Positions 1-11,482 of a stretch of DNA of 64,000 bases are shown piece by piece. The DNA lies in assembly GCA_051294375.1 (NCBI GenBank), contig CM119265.1, positions 7,822,629-7,886,628 on the forward strand, in the 5' to 3' direction. The position numbers and the translations under genes were made by a program. A model generated the notes under the pieces. It did not search any database and was not told where the DNA came from. It saw only the letters and a program-made list of their open reading frames with translations. Every line of letters begins with the position of its first letter. Position 1 is the stretch's first letter. The DNA comes from Paraspadella gotoi. Its lineage: Eukaryota; Chaetognatha.

Positions 1-2080
1 AGCTGACATAACTTTTTGGTCTCAGCCAAATCGAGGTTTGATATCGATTTAATAATTTTTTTTCATATTCTTCATTACGGATTAACAATATTTTTAGTAT
101 ATCCCTTTTGCCATAGTAATTTCCGCAATCGTCCTTATTTTTTGCTTCTTTATTTTTTCTTACGGTAATCATATTAATTTTATTAAGTTTTATGAGTGGT
201 TTATTTAATAAAAAAAATTATGAGAGAGAAAAAAATAAGAAATTCTTCTCGTAAGAATCCGAGTTTATTTTTTTTGAATTTCAAACAAATGAAGAGCGAA
301 AGTTTGATTCGTTAAATTCAGTTATTGATTTTTTCGAGTCACAAATTTTCAATTCTTGGTTGGATTTCTCCCTCGTCGTTCGAACTTCGAAGCCTTCACA
401 GATTTTACGCTTTCCCATTCACGGGATACATTTTCTCTAACTTTTTTTAGTCATGCTTTTTTATGCTTTTTTATGCTTTTACTACCTTCCATTCTTCTTT
501 TACCCCAACTTTTCTGTCGGTCGGTCGGTCAGTCCTGTCCATCGGTCTGTCCAACTTAAGTTTAAAATGCTCATAACTCAGGGAATACTGATTATTACTT
601 AATAGTAAAAAAATGTACCATAAGATGCAAAATATGCATAAGTTTTATACTTGTGCAGTAACTAAATCGTTTGGAAATGCGTGTAGGAAAGTTACCGGTA
701 CTGGTCATCTTTACCGCCTTGCTCACCCTGTCTTATGAATTTTCCCCCTGTTCCCTCTCTCACCGCTGGCATTCTTCCCCCTCGGCGCAGGCGGCCGTGG
801 CGCGCGGCCTGGTCTTCTTATTACCCCGCCAACGCTCCCATCTTTTCCCTCCCAACCCCCTTCTCGCCCCTTTCGTTAGTCCCGAGGTGCGAGTGGGAAG
901 AAGATTCGAGTCTCCGTCGGGACTTAAGTACTTCGCCCGCGAACAAATTTATGTCTTGAAGCGATTTCGTTAACATTAATTTTTTTCGCGCGACGCGCTG
1001 TTTCCCGTCAAGCCCCTTTGTGCATCCCACTCTGTTTCTGTCTCTGTCGTTCATCGCTTTTCTGGAGTGTCGCTTTCAACTATCATTTTTTTGTTTTTGG
1101 AGCTGGAGAGAGAGTAGATGAAGGAGAGAGAGAGAGAGAGAGAGCAGAGAGTAGAGAGGAGAGAGGAGTAGAGAGAGAGTGTAGAGAGAGTTAGAAAACG
1201 AATATCATTATCTAACAATAGAATCGAAAAAATTGAATAAAAAATGTAACGTTCGGAATTTTCCGACTTTCCAAACAATGATGAAAGTTTTAATCAACTG
1301 GAAAAAAAGGAAAAAAAAGTAAAATCATTTCAACGAAAAAAAACCCGAAACCAAGACTTGTTTTTGTGGGGGGTTCCGCGATAGTTAAGGCGAACAGCGC
1401 CCGATAGACGGGACCATCGATCCTTGATAAGGGAACGTCCATTTCCTGACGCGGCGGCGACGACGGACGAGCGACTTGCCCTACAAAGACTAAGACGCTT
1501 CTGCGGATAGAGGCGTGTCGCCGGCGAGAGTTCTTCCTTAGCGCCAACCGTCCTCTTCTTTTCTTGAGTGGCAAAACTGCGCTAGGTCCGGTTGTGCAAC
1601 TACCGAGTGCGGCGCAATCCTGGGGAAATTGTGAATTGATTTTATGTCCTATGTTATAGGTTCAATTTAGAGGTAACGGTCTATTATGTGATGATGGACT
1701 TTTCAATTTCGTATGTTTAGGATTTAGTAAAACAGTTTATTTGGTATTGTGAAGCAAACGATTTTTTGATATGATAAGTTCGGTATCTATTGTTGCTTTC
1801 GACGTCTTACAGTTTTAAGAGTCGTCCATCAAAGCAACTTGCTGATGAGAAAACCTTGTTTGACTATCTGCTCAACAAATTCGTTGCTAACCCATATCCA
1901 ACCTAAACTGGTTTTACTAGAGGGTAAGTTCTTAAAAATTTGGATACTGAGATGGACAATAATTTTTTTTTCTCAGTAAAAATGCGAATACAGGAAACTC
2001 TGCAAGAATCAGACAACATTTTTTAAATGTGTAAGATAATGTTCTTGTGGGGAGGCTGCCTAATAATGATTTAATATCGT
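1..2080. other. AT-rich intergenic sequence, no gene supported
   Basis: Mostly AT-rich with homopolymer runs. GC-richer islands at about 780-930 and 1360-1620 contain short open frames, but these lack a convincing start, splice context or recognisable motif. A TCGG tetranucleotide run lies near 520-550. I see no RNA gene or mobile element. Confidence 0.5.
1102..1190. repeat. Interrupted (GA)n microsatellite
   Basis: Interrupted GA dinucleotide run on the + strand. It is one of more than twenty GA/CT tracts in the window, which create the artefactual Arg-Glu and Ser-Leu open frames. Confidence 0.9.
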
Positions 2081-2158
2081 AATTCCATCGTTGTATGTTA
2101 GGTCGAACACGTCTCGCCCTCTCTCCCCCCCCTCGACAACACTCCCCACCCTTCTCAC

Positions 2159-2315
2159 CCTCTGGCGGGCCCACACAACATCCCACGAAGTTAGCTCCGT
2201 CGTCAGCCTTTTGACCAGAACAATAACTGTTCGTCTTGCAGTTGTTGGGATCTTCCTTGGCGCCGTTACAGATGGCGCACCATGCGAGGACCAAGAGAAC
2301 GCGGGACGTAGTCAT
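2159..2315 (-). CDS. First coding exon of a small secreted cysteine-rich protein
   Basis: Reading the minus strand from the ATG at 2315, the product opens with Met-Thr-Thr-Ser-Arg and a hydrophobic core (VLLVLAW) ending in Asn-Gly-Ala, a good signal peptide with cleavage near residue 19. The mature part is polar with four cysteines, including an adjacent Cys-Cys pair. At 2158 the frame meets a good 5' splice signal (G|GTGAG), so I end the exon there after 52 codons plus one base. The frame continues to 1932 only as low-quality sequence, which argues for the intron. No downstream exon was recognised. The family is unknown; a secreted peptide or an extracellular-domain protein are both possible, and I do not assign a function. 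The start is the only ATG ahead of the hydrophobic core. Confidence 0.5.
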
Positions 2316-2459
2316 GGCGACGCTGGAGCGCGCCCCCCAATCCCGGCGTGGCGTCTTCGTGGTTGTTGATCGCGAAGATGGCGCGCTGAATTATGTAAAG
2401 GCGAATTGTAAAAAGTCGAGATATAAGTGGAATGTTTAAAAAAGGGAATAGGAATCGTG

Positions 2460-2987
2460 GCGCTTTATTTCGTCCAGAGATTATATAGACGAACAATTTT
2501 CTCTTAACATATTCTTTTCTTTTTCATTTCTTACTTTGTTCAATTTTTTGCTTACGATTTTTACCCTTTTTCTTTACATTCTACATTCATTTTTTTTTTG
2601 TCCTTTACATACTGCAATTTCTTTTTTAATTCATTTTTCATTTTTTCATTTTTCATGCTTTTGTTTTTCATCTTTTTATTTTATCCTTACATCCTTTCCG
2701 ACTCGTCCCTTTTTAACTCAACTTGATCAAATCTGTATCCGCGAAACGCTCACGTGTGAAGGGGCCAAAAGAGGGCGAGAGATGGGAGAGAGTAAATAAG
2801 AAGAAGAGAGAATGTAATTGTAAAGGATGAGAGAGAGTGATTAAGTCGTGAGAAGGATGTAGATAAAATCAAAGAATCACCAATGAATTTAAAGGTCGAA
2901 ACGAGACGGTTTAAGTGTTTATGCAAAGGGTCAAAAAAAAGAAGAAGAGGGTGTCACACAGTCACAGTTTATCTTTTCTTAATTTTT
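2460..2987. other. AT-rich spacer upstream of the secreted-protein exon
   Basis: T-rich, then purine-rich sequence with no coding signal I trust. It would contain the promoter of the minus-strand exon ending at 2315, but no clear TATA box or initiator stands out. It ends at a 283-base gap. Confidence 0.4.
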
Positions 2988-3270
2988 NNNNNNNNNNNNN
3001 NNNNNNNNNNNNNNNNNNNNNNNNNNNNNNNNNNNNNNNNNNNNNNNNNNNNNNNNNNNNNNNNNNNNNNNNNNNNNNNNNNNNNNNNNNNNNNNNNNNN
3101 NNNNNNNNNNNNNNNNNNNNNNNNNNNNNNNNNNNNNNNNNNNNNNNNNNNNNNNNNNNNNNNNNNNNNNNNNNNNNNNNNNNNNNNNNNNNNNNNNNNN
3201 NNNNNNNNNNNNNNNNNNNNNNNNNNNNNNNNNNNNNNNNNNNNNNNNNNNNNNNNNNNNNNNNNNNNNN
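2988..3270. other. Assembly gap, 283 N
   Basis: Unknown bases; open frames drawn across it have no meaning. Confidence 1.
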
Positions 3271-3565
3271 CCGCAACCGCTTACCGCGCCATTGCACCTG
3301 CCAGCGGCGCCTTGTCGTCGAACCTCTGCACCTGTCGATCGATCGTCTACGAAGCGTCATTGTCGTCCGCGACGTCGTCGTCATCGTCGGCAATTATTGG
3401 GGGGAAAAAAGTGGAATCAGTGATTGGATGTTGGCGACGACGACGACGACGACGACGACGGAAATTGATGAAGAGAACGACAAGGTTTATGACTGCGATG
3501 ATAAAGGGGAGTTGCAGGAAAATGAGGTTGACGAAAGGAAGATGGAAAAGGAGGAGGAGGAGGAG

Positions 3566-3602
<37 letters not shown>

Positions 3603-3616
3603 CAGGTGGAAGTTAG
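3271..3616 (+). repeat. Trinucleotide-repeat tract, possibly acidic coding sequence
   Basis: Contains a short GTC/CGT-rich stretch, a (GAC)n run at about 3434-3462 and a (GAG)n run at about 3549-3602. One + frame reads a Thr run, then an Asp/Glu-rich segment including EIDEENDKVYDCDD, then a poly-Glu run and a stop at 3616. This could be the acidic C-terminus of a real protein, since the segment between the repeats is not itself repetitive. Without a homolog or an upstream exon (hidden in the gap) it stays undecided. Confidence 0.3.
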
Positions 3617-5069
3617 AAGAATAAACCATAGTGTAAGGGAGGGAGGTAGAAAAAAGAGGCGAAGTTTAAGAAAAGCGAAAAGAGCAAGAATAACAACTTA
3701 AATAAGAGTTAAAGAAATGGAGAGAGAAGAAGCATAATTGATTAATAAAGAGAAAGAAGTAATATAATTTCTAGTATAGTCTCTTGACAAAAGGCTTTTC
3801 GTAGACACTGCCCTCGTTAGTAGTTATAATCTTGTCTATTTTAATTCAGAAGGAAGTGGACGAGAATAAGTTGAAGGAATATAATTACAAGTATAAGGAA
3901 AAAGTAAACTGGAAAGGTTGATCAATTATAAAAGCGGAAAAAGACTTATCTTGTGTGACGGGAGTTTAGAATTGAGAAAATTACAGTAGTTAATTAAATT
4001 AATTCATAGAAGCGGAAGTGGTGAATAAAATGGGGAGGGTGGAAAAGAGAAAACAGTGAAAAAAAAATCCTGAGGCAGATTGGAAGGAATGGATGGAGGA
4101 AGAGGAAGAAGAAAAGAAGGAAGCTACCGTCGTCATGACAACGCGAGGAAATCAAGATCGAGATGAAAAAAAAAGAGGCGATCCTTGTGCCGCCGTGACA
4201 CGAAACTTGTGAACGTCGTTGCCTACGTAAAGGTCACAATAATGATTCAAAGATTAATCAGGTTGTCATTTGTTTCAAGTACAATTGGCAAAACACCTTT
4301 TTTTCTTGGCGATATGGCTGAGGGCTACAAATGAGACTCGCATCAACCGATCTTGCTGTAATGAATCCTATTTAAACGAGTTGGATTCTTTTGATAACTT
4401 CATTCGCTTGTTTTAAAATTCTCTTTTTTTTACAAATTTGAATATATTTCTTTGATTTATCTCTTTCATTTCCTTTTCTTTCTACTTCTTATTTCATTTT
4501 TTCACCCTTCCTTCCTCTTTCAACATTTTTTTTTTAATTCGTCCCTTCTCTTTCTTTTTCTTTTTTCTTTTCTCCTTCCTCTTTTTTTTTCTTTTCTCTT
4601 TCCTTTTCTTTTTCCTCCCCATTTCTGTTCTCCATTCGGATCACGTCATTTATCTCATCTCAGTAAATGACTTAATGATCACCTCTGTAAAACGCATGCT
4701 CTTCGAATCCCTCCCCTTCGGTCTTTACTTCTCTACTTTCTTTCTTTTTCTTTCTTTCTTTCTTTCACTCTTTCTTTATTTCTTTATCGCTTTCTTTTTT
4801 TCTTTCTTTTCTTTTTCTCTCTTTCGTTTTTTCTTTCTTTTTTCTCTCCTTTTTTTTATTTCTTTTTTCATTTTTTTTTCTTTCTTTCTTCTTCATTTTT
4901 AAAATGTCTCTTCAGCCAACGAAGAGGCGCGATCGCCAAGACACTCTACAACTCAGTTATAATAAATATAGTTCTATTTTAGAGAATTGACAAAGTTTTT
5001 GTTTGCAACGAATTTTACGGTTGTTGGAAGTTAGTTTATAGTGTGATACACATGTTTCGAACATGATTG
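3617..5069. other. Spacer without supported genes; pyrimidine-rich tract at 4450-4900
   Basis: Purine-rich, then AT-rich sequence, followed by a long homopyrimidine (TTTC/TTTTC-like) stretch whose Phe/Leu/Ser open frames are low-complexity artefacts. Confidence 0.5.
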
Positions 5070-5416
5070 NNNNNNNNNNNNNNNNNNNNNNNNNNNNNNN
5101 NNNNNNNNNNNNNNNNNNNNNNNNNNNNNNNNNNNNNNNNNNNNNNNNNNNNNNNNNNNNNNNNNNNNNNNNNNNNNNNNNNNNNNNNNNNNNNNNNNNN
5201 NNNNNNNNNNNNNNNNNNNNNNNNNNNNNNNNNNNNNNNNNNNNNNNNNNNNNNNNNNNNNNNNNNNNNNNNNNNNNNNNNNNNNNNNNNNNNNNNNNNN
5301 NNNNNNNNNNNNNNNNNNNNNNNNNNNNNNNNNNNNNNNNNNNNNNNNNNNNNNNNNNNNNNNNNNNNNNNNNNNNNNNNNNNNNNNNNNNNNNNNNNNN
5401 NNNNNNNNNNNNNNNN
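5070..5416. other. Assembly gap, 347 N
   Basis: Unknown bases. Confidence 1.
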
Positions 5417-5683
5417 TCAGTTGTGTCGATAAGTTAAACTTTTGTGACCATAGGATAGTCTCCGTTATCGTCGTCTTCTCCGTCGTTGCTCATCCCAAAA
5501 CAGATTGAAAAGAGATTTAAAAAATGCTAATGCTGCATCATAAAGATTCGCTGCAACAGTAGAAGCCGTTGTTGGCCATCGAGTGCAGCAACTGCGAGTT
5601 GGCTCGATGTCAAATCAGGTTCACAGCCTGCATAATCAGACGCCGAGGTGAAGCGAAATGCGATCAAAATAGCCTCTCGGCGT

Positions 5684-5687
<4 letters not shown>

Positions 5688-5773
<86 letters not shown>
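5688..5773. repeat. (GA)n microsatellite, ~42 units
   Basis: Nearly pure GA run. On the minus strand just beyond it (5687 down to about 5524) an open stretch of about 50 codons ends at TAG. It may be a terminal exon but nothing confirms it. Confidence 0.95.
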
Positions 5774-5775
<2 letters not shown>

Positions 5776-6254
5776 ATTAATTAATTTACTTTCTTTTTAC
5801 TTTTTATTCTTCTTTTTCTACTGCCGAAAAAAACGAAAACAGGTGAGTACGAAAAATGAATTTACGTTGTCACGGATTTTTAAGCAATGGTGACACCGTT
5901 AGAAAAAATTACAGAAAGTAAGTTAAAGTATATACTTAAAAAAAGTTTTTGCTACGATTGATGCCTTCTTTTTTAGATATTGATTCTAATAAATAAAAAT
6001 AAATTTAAATGAAAAAAACAAACGGTTAAGAAAAAATTACAAAGCACGTTTTACATTTGATAAATCATCCAACTTTCTAAAATTCGTGCTCTCTCTCTCT
6101 CTCTCTATCTTCTTCACTCTCTCTCTCTCTCTCTCCTTCCTCAATGCTGTCCCCTCTATTCACTTTCTATTTTCTGAGTCTTTCCCCTATTCATCGTTGA
6201 AATTTGGATAGGCAGGAAAAGGAAAGGGGCTTTTCAAGAAATGCAAAAGGAGGA

Positions 6255-6285
<31 letters not shown>

Positions 6286-6900
6286 ATCTCGTCACCATCC
6301 CTCTTCTCTCTTTCTCTTTCCCCTTTCACACACACAAACAATTTTCACTTTCTTTCTCCTCTTCTCTCCCTCTCTGACTTCCTCTCACCGCATGTCTCTC
6401 TCTCCTCCCTCTCTCAAATTCTCTTTCTCCGCATCTCTCATCTCTCTCTCGCTCACCCCATTAAAAAAAAAAACTCCCATGATAAATTATCAATTGATAG
6501 ATAGTTTTCTACTACAATAAGAGGCGTTTTTCGCTCCCGCGTAGGAAAACAAAGGAAGTCGCATGATTAACGAGGCTTTCATTACGTAAATCTGGAAAAA
6601 AAAGAAGAAAAAAATTGGAGGGAAAATGAGATAGGATGACGGCCGGGGTTTGTGGTTTGAACCGACCTACGTCCCTTTGTTTTGTTTACATTATATACAA
6701 AAATGTGTGTTAAAAATTAAAAGAATTTGTCAGATTTAATTTTTCGTTTGCTTTTTTGTGTAGTAAGCAGGATTAAAAATATAGTTTTTGAAAAACCAAA
6801 AATATTTTTTAAATAAATTAAATCACGGGATAAAACTTGTGAGGGTAAACTTGGTAAGTACTGAAATAATTGAAATAATTTTTATAAAAAAGGAACAACA
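5774..6900. other. AT-rich spacer with interrupted (CT)n tracts
   Basis: CT tracts at about 6085-6135, 6258-6285 and 6380-6450. No gene, RNA or element recognised. Confidence 0.5.
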
Positions 6901-6901
6901 G

Positions 6902-6975
6902 TCGTTGTCTCTCGTCGTCGTCGTCGTTCTCTCTCCTAATGGTCGTTGTCGCCGTCGTCGTCGTCGCGGTCGTCA
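6902..6975. repeat. Degenerate (GTC)n trinucleotide repeat
   Basis: Two blocks of GTC/CGT repeats separated by unique bases. Both strands give Val/Arg/Ser or Asp/Thr low-complexity frames. Confidence 0.8.
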
Positions 6976-7480
6976 TCTTCGTCGTCCATAACGACCCGAA
7001 GTCAAAGGTTTCGACTGGAGGAAGGATTTCGATAAATAAACTCGCACGACGTTTCGATTCATAATCTCTCCCCTCGGCAATAACCTTGGACAACAACGAC
7101 AACAACGACGGGCAACTTCCCTCGCGACCAAGCAACCTTCACATTTCGACTTGGGGGAGGAGGAGGCCGGGCATTTTTTTTCCATCTCCTCCTTTCCTTC
7201 TTATCTCTCCACCTTCTCTCCCTTTCTCCCATCTCGCCATCTCTCCGTATCTCCCCATCCATTCGATTAACGCCCCCAGGGGTTGAAGTTCTCGGCTCGA
7301 CGGGCGCCCGCCTCGCGTCCTTCTCTTTATCGGTCGCGCCCGACGAGAAAGAAAAAAAAAGGGGGGGGGGAGACGTCCGTGTCCTTTTCTCGCCTTACGA
7401 GTCATCTTTGGCCCCAGCGGGCTCGTGGTTGTAACCTCCCCCCCGACTCCGGCCTTCATTTTTGCCCTTTTTGACTCGTA
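6976..7480. other. GC-rich island, function not clear
   Basis: A GC-rich stretch containing poly-C and poly-G runs (about 7362-7371 and 7438-7444). Several overlapping frames on both strands are open for 60-100 codons, which is expected from the base composition and does not single out a gene. It could be a promoter-proximal CpG island or an exon. Confidence 0.3.
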
Positions 7481-7824
7481 ATTTTAAAAAAAGATATTCT
7501 AAATTGAATTTCATTATTTCCTACTTATTTCCTATTTATTTTATATGTATAGACCAAGTTTGCGATAGAAAGAATATTATATTGGGGAAAAATGTACGTA
7601 CAAAAAAATTACTAACAATAATGTATATTATATGAAATTGGTACAACCAATATATATATTACACTACAAGGGTAAAACGAACAGAAAACTATACTTAGTA
7701 AAACCCGAAAGAGGAAATCAGTCGGAAGTGAAAACTGTTTCACAAAAAAAAGAAGGAAAGGGGTTGAAAAAGTCACATTCACGAGGAAGAAAAGTCACGG
7801 GCCTCAAGGAAAAATCAGTAAAGT

Positions 7825-7905
7825 TTGGCCAGAGTCGACAAGCGGCTAGAATCGGCAGGAGTCGGCAGGCGTCGACGACTAGAGTCGGCATAGCCGGCCG
7901 AAAGC
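7825..7905 (+). repeat. Short degenerate tandem repeat, AGAGTCGGCAG-like
   Basis: Five imperfect units related to AGAGTCGGCAGG, about 10-17 bases each, between a purine-rich stretch and a (GA)n microsatellite at about 7952-8012. Confidence 0.55.
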
Positions 7906-7954
7906 CAAAGAAGCATAAACAAATTTTTTCATCGAAAGAAATAAGGAAAAATAG

Positions 7955-7996
<42 letters not shown>

Positions 7997-8360
7997 CGAG
8001 AGAGAGAGAGAGATGGGGGTGAGGCGTAAAGGTAAAAATGCGGCTTAAACAATTGAGTAAGAGAATAGTGTTAATCGGATAGGAAGGGCTCATGAAGTAC
8101 TTGAAAAAAAAAAGGAATAATCGATATGAATAATAAATATTCATAAATTTAACTAACATTTATACCACGCTTAATAAGAAAATTCCGATTTAAAAACGTC
8201 AGTATGACTAGTGAGGAAAGGGTGACTGAAATGGGTGAGGCAGCGGGTAAGGCACGGATCGAAACGTGGCGAGACGAGACCTTAAGAACTTTGACCCTGA
8301 GGATTTGACGAAAAGAAAGAGGGGGGGTCGGAGGAGGAGGGGGTTGAGAGGGGCGTCGGG

Positions 8361-8459
8361 NNNNNNNNNNNNNNNNNNNNNNNNNNNNNNNNNNNNNNNN
8401 NNNNNNNNNNNNNNNNNNNNNNNNNNNNNNNNNNNNNNNNNNNNNNNNNNNNNNNNNNN
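8361..8459. other. Assembly gap, 99 N
   Basis: Unknown bases. Confidence 1.
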
Positions 8460-8516
8460 AGGGAGACAGAGGCGAAAGAAGACGGAAGGATTTTCTTGGA
8501 GGCGGAGGACTGGTTT

Positions 8517-8567
8517 AAGAGGTCCTCAGTTTAAGAGGTCCTCAGTTTAAGAGGTCCTCAGTTTAAG
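8517..8567 (+). repeat. Perfect 16-bp tandem repeat, three copies
   Basis: The unit AAGAGGTCCTCAGTTT occurs three times with no mismatch, followed by a partial fourth unit. Each unit contains the palindrome GAGGTCCTC. Confidence 0.9.
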
Positions 8568-8589
8568 TCCTTCGTCGACGCTCACGAAA

Positions 8590-8975
8590 AAATAGACGAT
8601 GACGACGACGACGANNNNNNNNNNGACGACGACGACGAAGACGGCGTAGAGAACGTTCACCATCTCCATGATGTAGATACTGAGGATAATATGAACTTGA
8701 CATAATCACAGACATAATAGTGACATTGACGCCGATGATGTCGGTCAAAGAGACGCCAACGACGGCGGCGACAACGACAGCGTCGGTTTTTTTGACAATG
8801 ATGACAGCGATTTTGGTATTGACGTCGTCAAAGATTGCAATGTCGAATGGATGTGATGATGATATAAAGTTGGCGAAAATAACTGTCGAAATGGTCATAT
8901 TGACGACAAAGATGACGATAACGACGGCGGCAACGACGATGACGACAGTGACGACGACGACGACGACGACCGCAT
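8590..8975. repeat. Degenerate GAC/GAT trinucleotide array
   Basis: Pure (GAC)n at both ends (about 8598-8638 and 8950-8970) with a long decayed GAY-type middle, plus a 10-N gap at 8615-8624. One + frame gives an Asp/Asn-rich peptide of about 45 codons ending at the TGA near 8853; another gives a Thr-rich peptide ending near 8977. Both look like repeat-derived frames and I do not call a gene. Confidence 0.6.
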
Positions 8976-9990
8976 GACGAGGACTATTCCATAAAATCCG
9001 TCTCGGCGATGGATTATATTGACAGTCACGGCTAATAATCTGCATAACGCGTAAAAAAAGTAGGAAAAGGCGAGAATAACATTTTTTTCCCCTTTTTTTC
9101 ACATTTTTATAAAGCCCGGGTTTATATAAATGCAAAGGGGGAATTAATAATTAATTTATGAAAAATAAGTTTTCATTCGTATACTTTTTTATAAGTATTT
9201 TTATTCCATTTTTGTTCTACGTTTGCCTCGGAACCTTTGTTTACCAATCTGCTTTAATGTTAATCCTTAGTTCTCTGATTTTTTTTGTTTGTTTTTTTGT
9301 TTGTTTGTTTGTTTTGTTTTTTTTGTGAGGGCGAGGGAGTTCATTAAATTGTTTTTCTTGTTTTATTTTTCTGTTCCTTCCACTCCTTTTTCTTTCTTTC
9401 TTTCACTATTTTACTACTTCACTGATTAAAACATTCCATTTTCTTCGCTTCGCCCTTTATCCATAAGTCGGACAACGGTGTCTCGAACGAGTCCGAGGCT
9501 TCGTCCTTCTCATTTGCATATTCGAATCTCTTTTCCGAACGATCGACGAAGACCGCTATCTAATTCGGGATTATTAACAAGTAAATTAAGGAGTAGCCAA
9601 AATTTAACCGAAAAATACTAACCTTATCTTAATTATTTAAGAACAAATGTATTCGGTTTAAGTTTAATTTGAGCCAATTTCCGTCGATCCGATTAGAATA
9701 GACAGTTTTCTGCTTTCCCATCGTTATTGTATTCGTCCCCGCTATGACTATAGCCTATGTTTCCGGTTTGAAAATTCACCTCAAGTCCACATTGTTATTA
9801 TTTTTCAACGCGTTTTAAGTTACAGCTGTTTTCAAATCTTCCACGGGTCCACACCTACTTTACCTCCATTCCTCTTGTAGCCAATAAAAATCCTAAGGGC
9901 GTGTCGGCGAGATGTACTTCGGAGTAACCCCCCCCCAAAAAAAAATCAAATGTTTAGCGCGAAAATAACTCGATAAGTTTTTTGGAGCCA
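8976..9990. other. AT-rich spacer, no gene seen
   Basis: Contains a TATATAA motif near 9122 with no recognisable transcript, a (GTTT)n run at about 9288-9320, and otherwise unremarkable sequence. Confidence 0.45.
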
Positions 9991-9993
9991 GAG

Positions 9994-10108
9994 TATATAA
10001 AAAGAATATGGGGGTCGGCGTGACTGTGATGTAGTACTTCCTTTCAATCTCAGTTTTGGCGTCCGAGTCTACGTGACGCGACTCCTAAGCGGAAGTTGTT
10101 TTTTTTTT
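9994..10108 (+). ncRNA. Candidate small Pol III RNA: TATA box, hairpin, T-run
   Basis: A strong TATA box (TATATAAAA, 9994-10002) is followed about 25-30 bases later by a segment that can fold: ACTTCC (10036-10041) pairs with GGAAGT (10091-10096), and inside it GAGTC (10065-10069) pairs with GACTC (10080-10084). Ten T's (10099-10108) follow at once, the form of a Pol III terminator. A transcript of about 75-80 nt would fit a type 3 Pol III gene such as an snRNA-like RNA. I do not recognise the RNA, and no tRNA A/B boxes or full C/D boxes are evident. A plain Pol II promoter is the main alternative. Confidence 0.25.
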
Positions 10109-10109
10109 C

Positions 10110-10571
10110 TTCTGTAGGATCGATGCTCCAGTCGTGGCCATTCAGTTGCTCACAATTCCTTTTATTTTTCTCCTCTGCCTTTTTTTTGGATGATCTTTCA
10201 AACTTTTCCTTTATTCTTTTTTTATTATTCATCTATTTCTTTTAACTTTCCATCTCCTCCCTATTCACTGCATATTATTTCCTCTTTGTTAATTATGTCT
10301 ATAACATTCCTATTTTTTTTCTTTTCCTTTCCTTATTTATTTCACCATTCTTGTTTCCTCTTTCTTCCCATTTCCCTCAAATTACTTTCCAAACTTCCTC
10401 ACCAAAAACCCGCGTTTTTTTCAAGCCTGACTCACTTTTACTTATTCTGCCCCTCCCACCTTCGCAAAACAGAGCTTAACGCTGTATGCTTCCCTTTCCT
10501 CCATCTTTTCTCCTCCTCCTCCGCTTCCGCTTCCTCTTCCTCCTCCTTTTCCTCCTCCTCCTCCTCCTCCT
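10110..10571. other. Pyrimidine-rich spacer ending in (TCC)n
   Basis: T/C-rich low-complexity sequence running into a (CTC)n repeat at the edge of a 207-N gap. Its open frames are compositional. Confidence 0.5.
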
Positions 10572-10778
10572 NNNNNNNNNNNNNNNNNNNNNNNNNNNNN
10601 NNNNNNNNNNNNNNNNNNNNNNNNNNNNNNNNNNNNNNNNNNNNNNNNNNNNNNNNNNNNNNNNNNNNNNNNNNNNNNNNNNNNNNNNNNNNNNNNNNNN
10701 NNNNNNNNNNNNNNNNNNNNNNNNNNNNNNNNNNNNNNNNNNNNNNNNNNNNNNNNNNNNNNNNNNNNNNNNNNNNNN
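10572..10778. other. Assembly gap, 207 N
   Basis: Hides the left boundary of block B. Block B at 45147 starts inside an inverted repeat around a CT tract, which may be what failed to assemble here. Confidence 1.
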
Positions 10779-11482
10779 AAACGGCGCAATATTGAGGGTA
10801 AGACGAGAAAATGGGCCTCCCCTTCTCTCTCTCTTTCTCTTTCTGTTTCTCTATCTCTCCATCTCTGTTTTTTTTGTTTTTTTTTACCGCCCTTGCTCTG
10901 TACTTTTCTATTTTCTTTCTTTCTTGGCTTTCTTTCTATAGCTCCCTTTCCATTCCAGACTTCCTCTGCTTCTCTCCCCCCTCTCCCATTCTCCCTCTAC
11001 CCTCCCTCCCACTACAACCCCCGCTCACGCCGCGCCAGCGCCCTCGAGCGGAAAAGCGGCAAAACACGTGGCGATCGAAAGTCGGCGTCCGGATTATTTC
11101 GTCACGTTTTTTTTTGGTTAGGATTCAATAATCCCGTACCTCACTCCCCAGTCCCCACCTTTACCTTTCCTTCGACTTCCTTTTTTTTCCTACTTACAGT
11201 TTCTTGTTTCAATTTATAAATAGATTGTATTAAAGTTTTTTTTTTGACTTTGTTTTCTTTTTGTAAATCGCTCCTCGAAAATTGTACAATTTTTTTTTCT
11301 TTCCGTTGAATTCAGCAATTAATTTTCTCTCTTCAAAAGCGGAAATTGGTCAATTTCGACACTTTATTTGACAAATTAAAATCTATTTCTTCATCAAACC
11401 TCTCCCTGGCTTATGAGCAAATTAGTAAATTAGTTTATCCAAGACGTTGTCAACTCCAGTTATTGGGAAGTTAGGGACAACG

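Noticed and set aside
2159-2315. Calling the Cys-rich secreted exon a toxin
   Set aside because: A signal peptide and a Cys pair alone do not support it; no family framework is visible and only one exon is known.
2883-3701. Open frames crossing N gaps (also at 5063, 10190, 11796, 43974 and 55480)
   Set aside because: Their length comes from unknown bases read as X.
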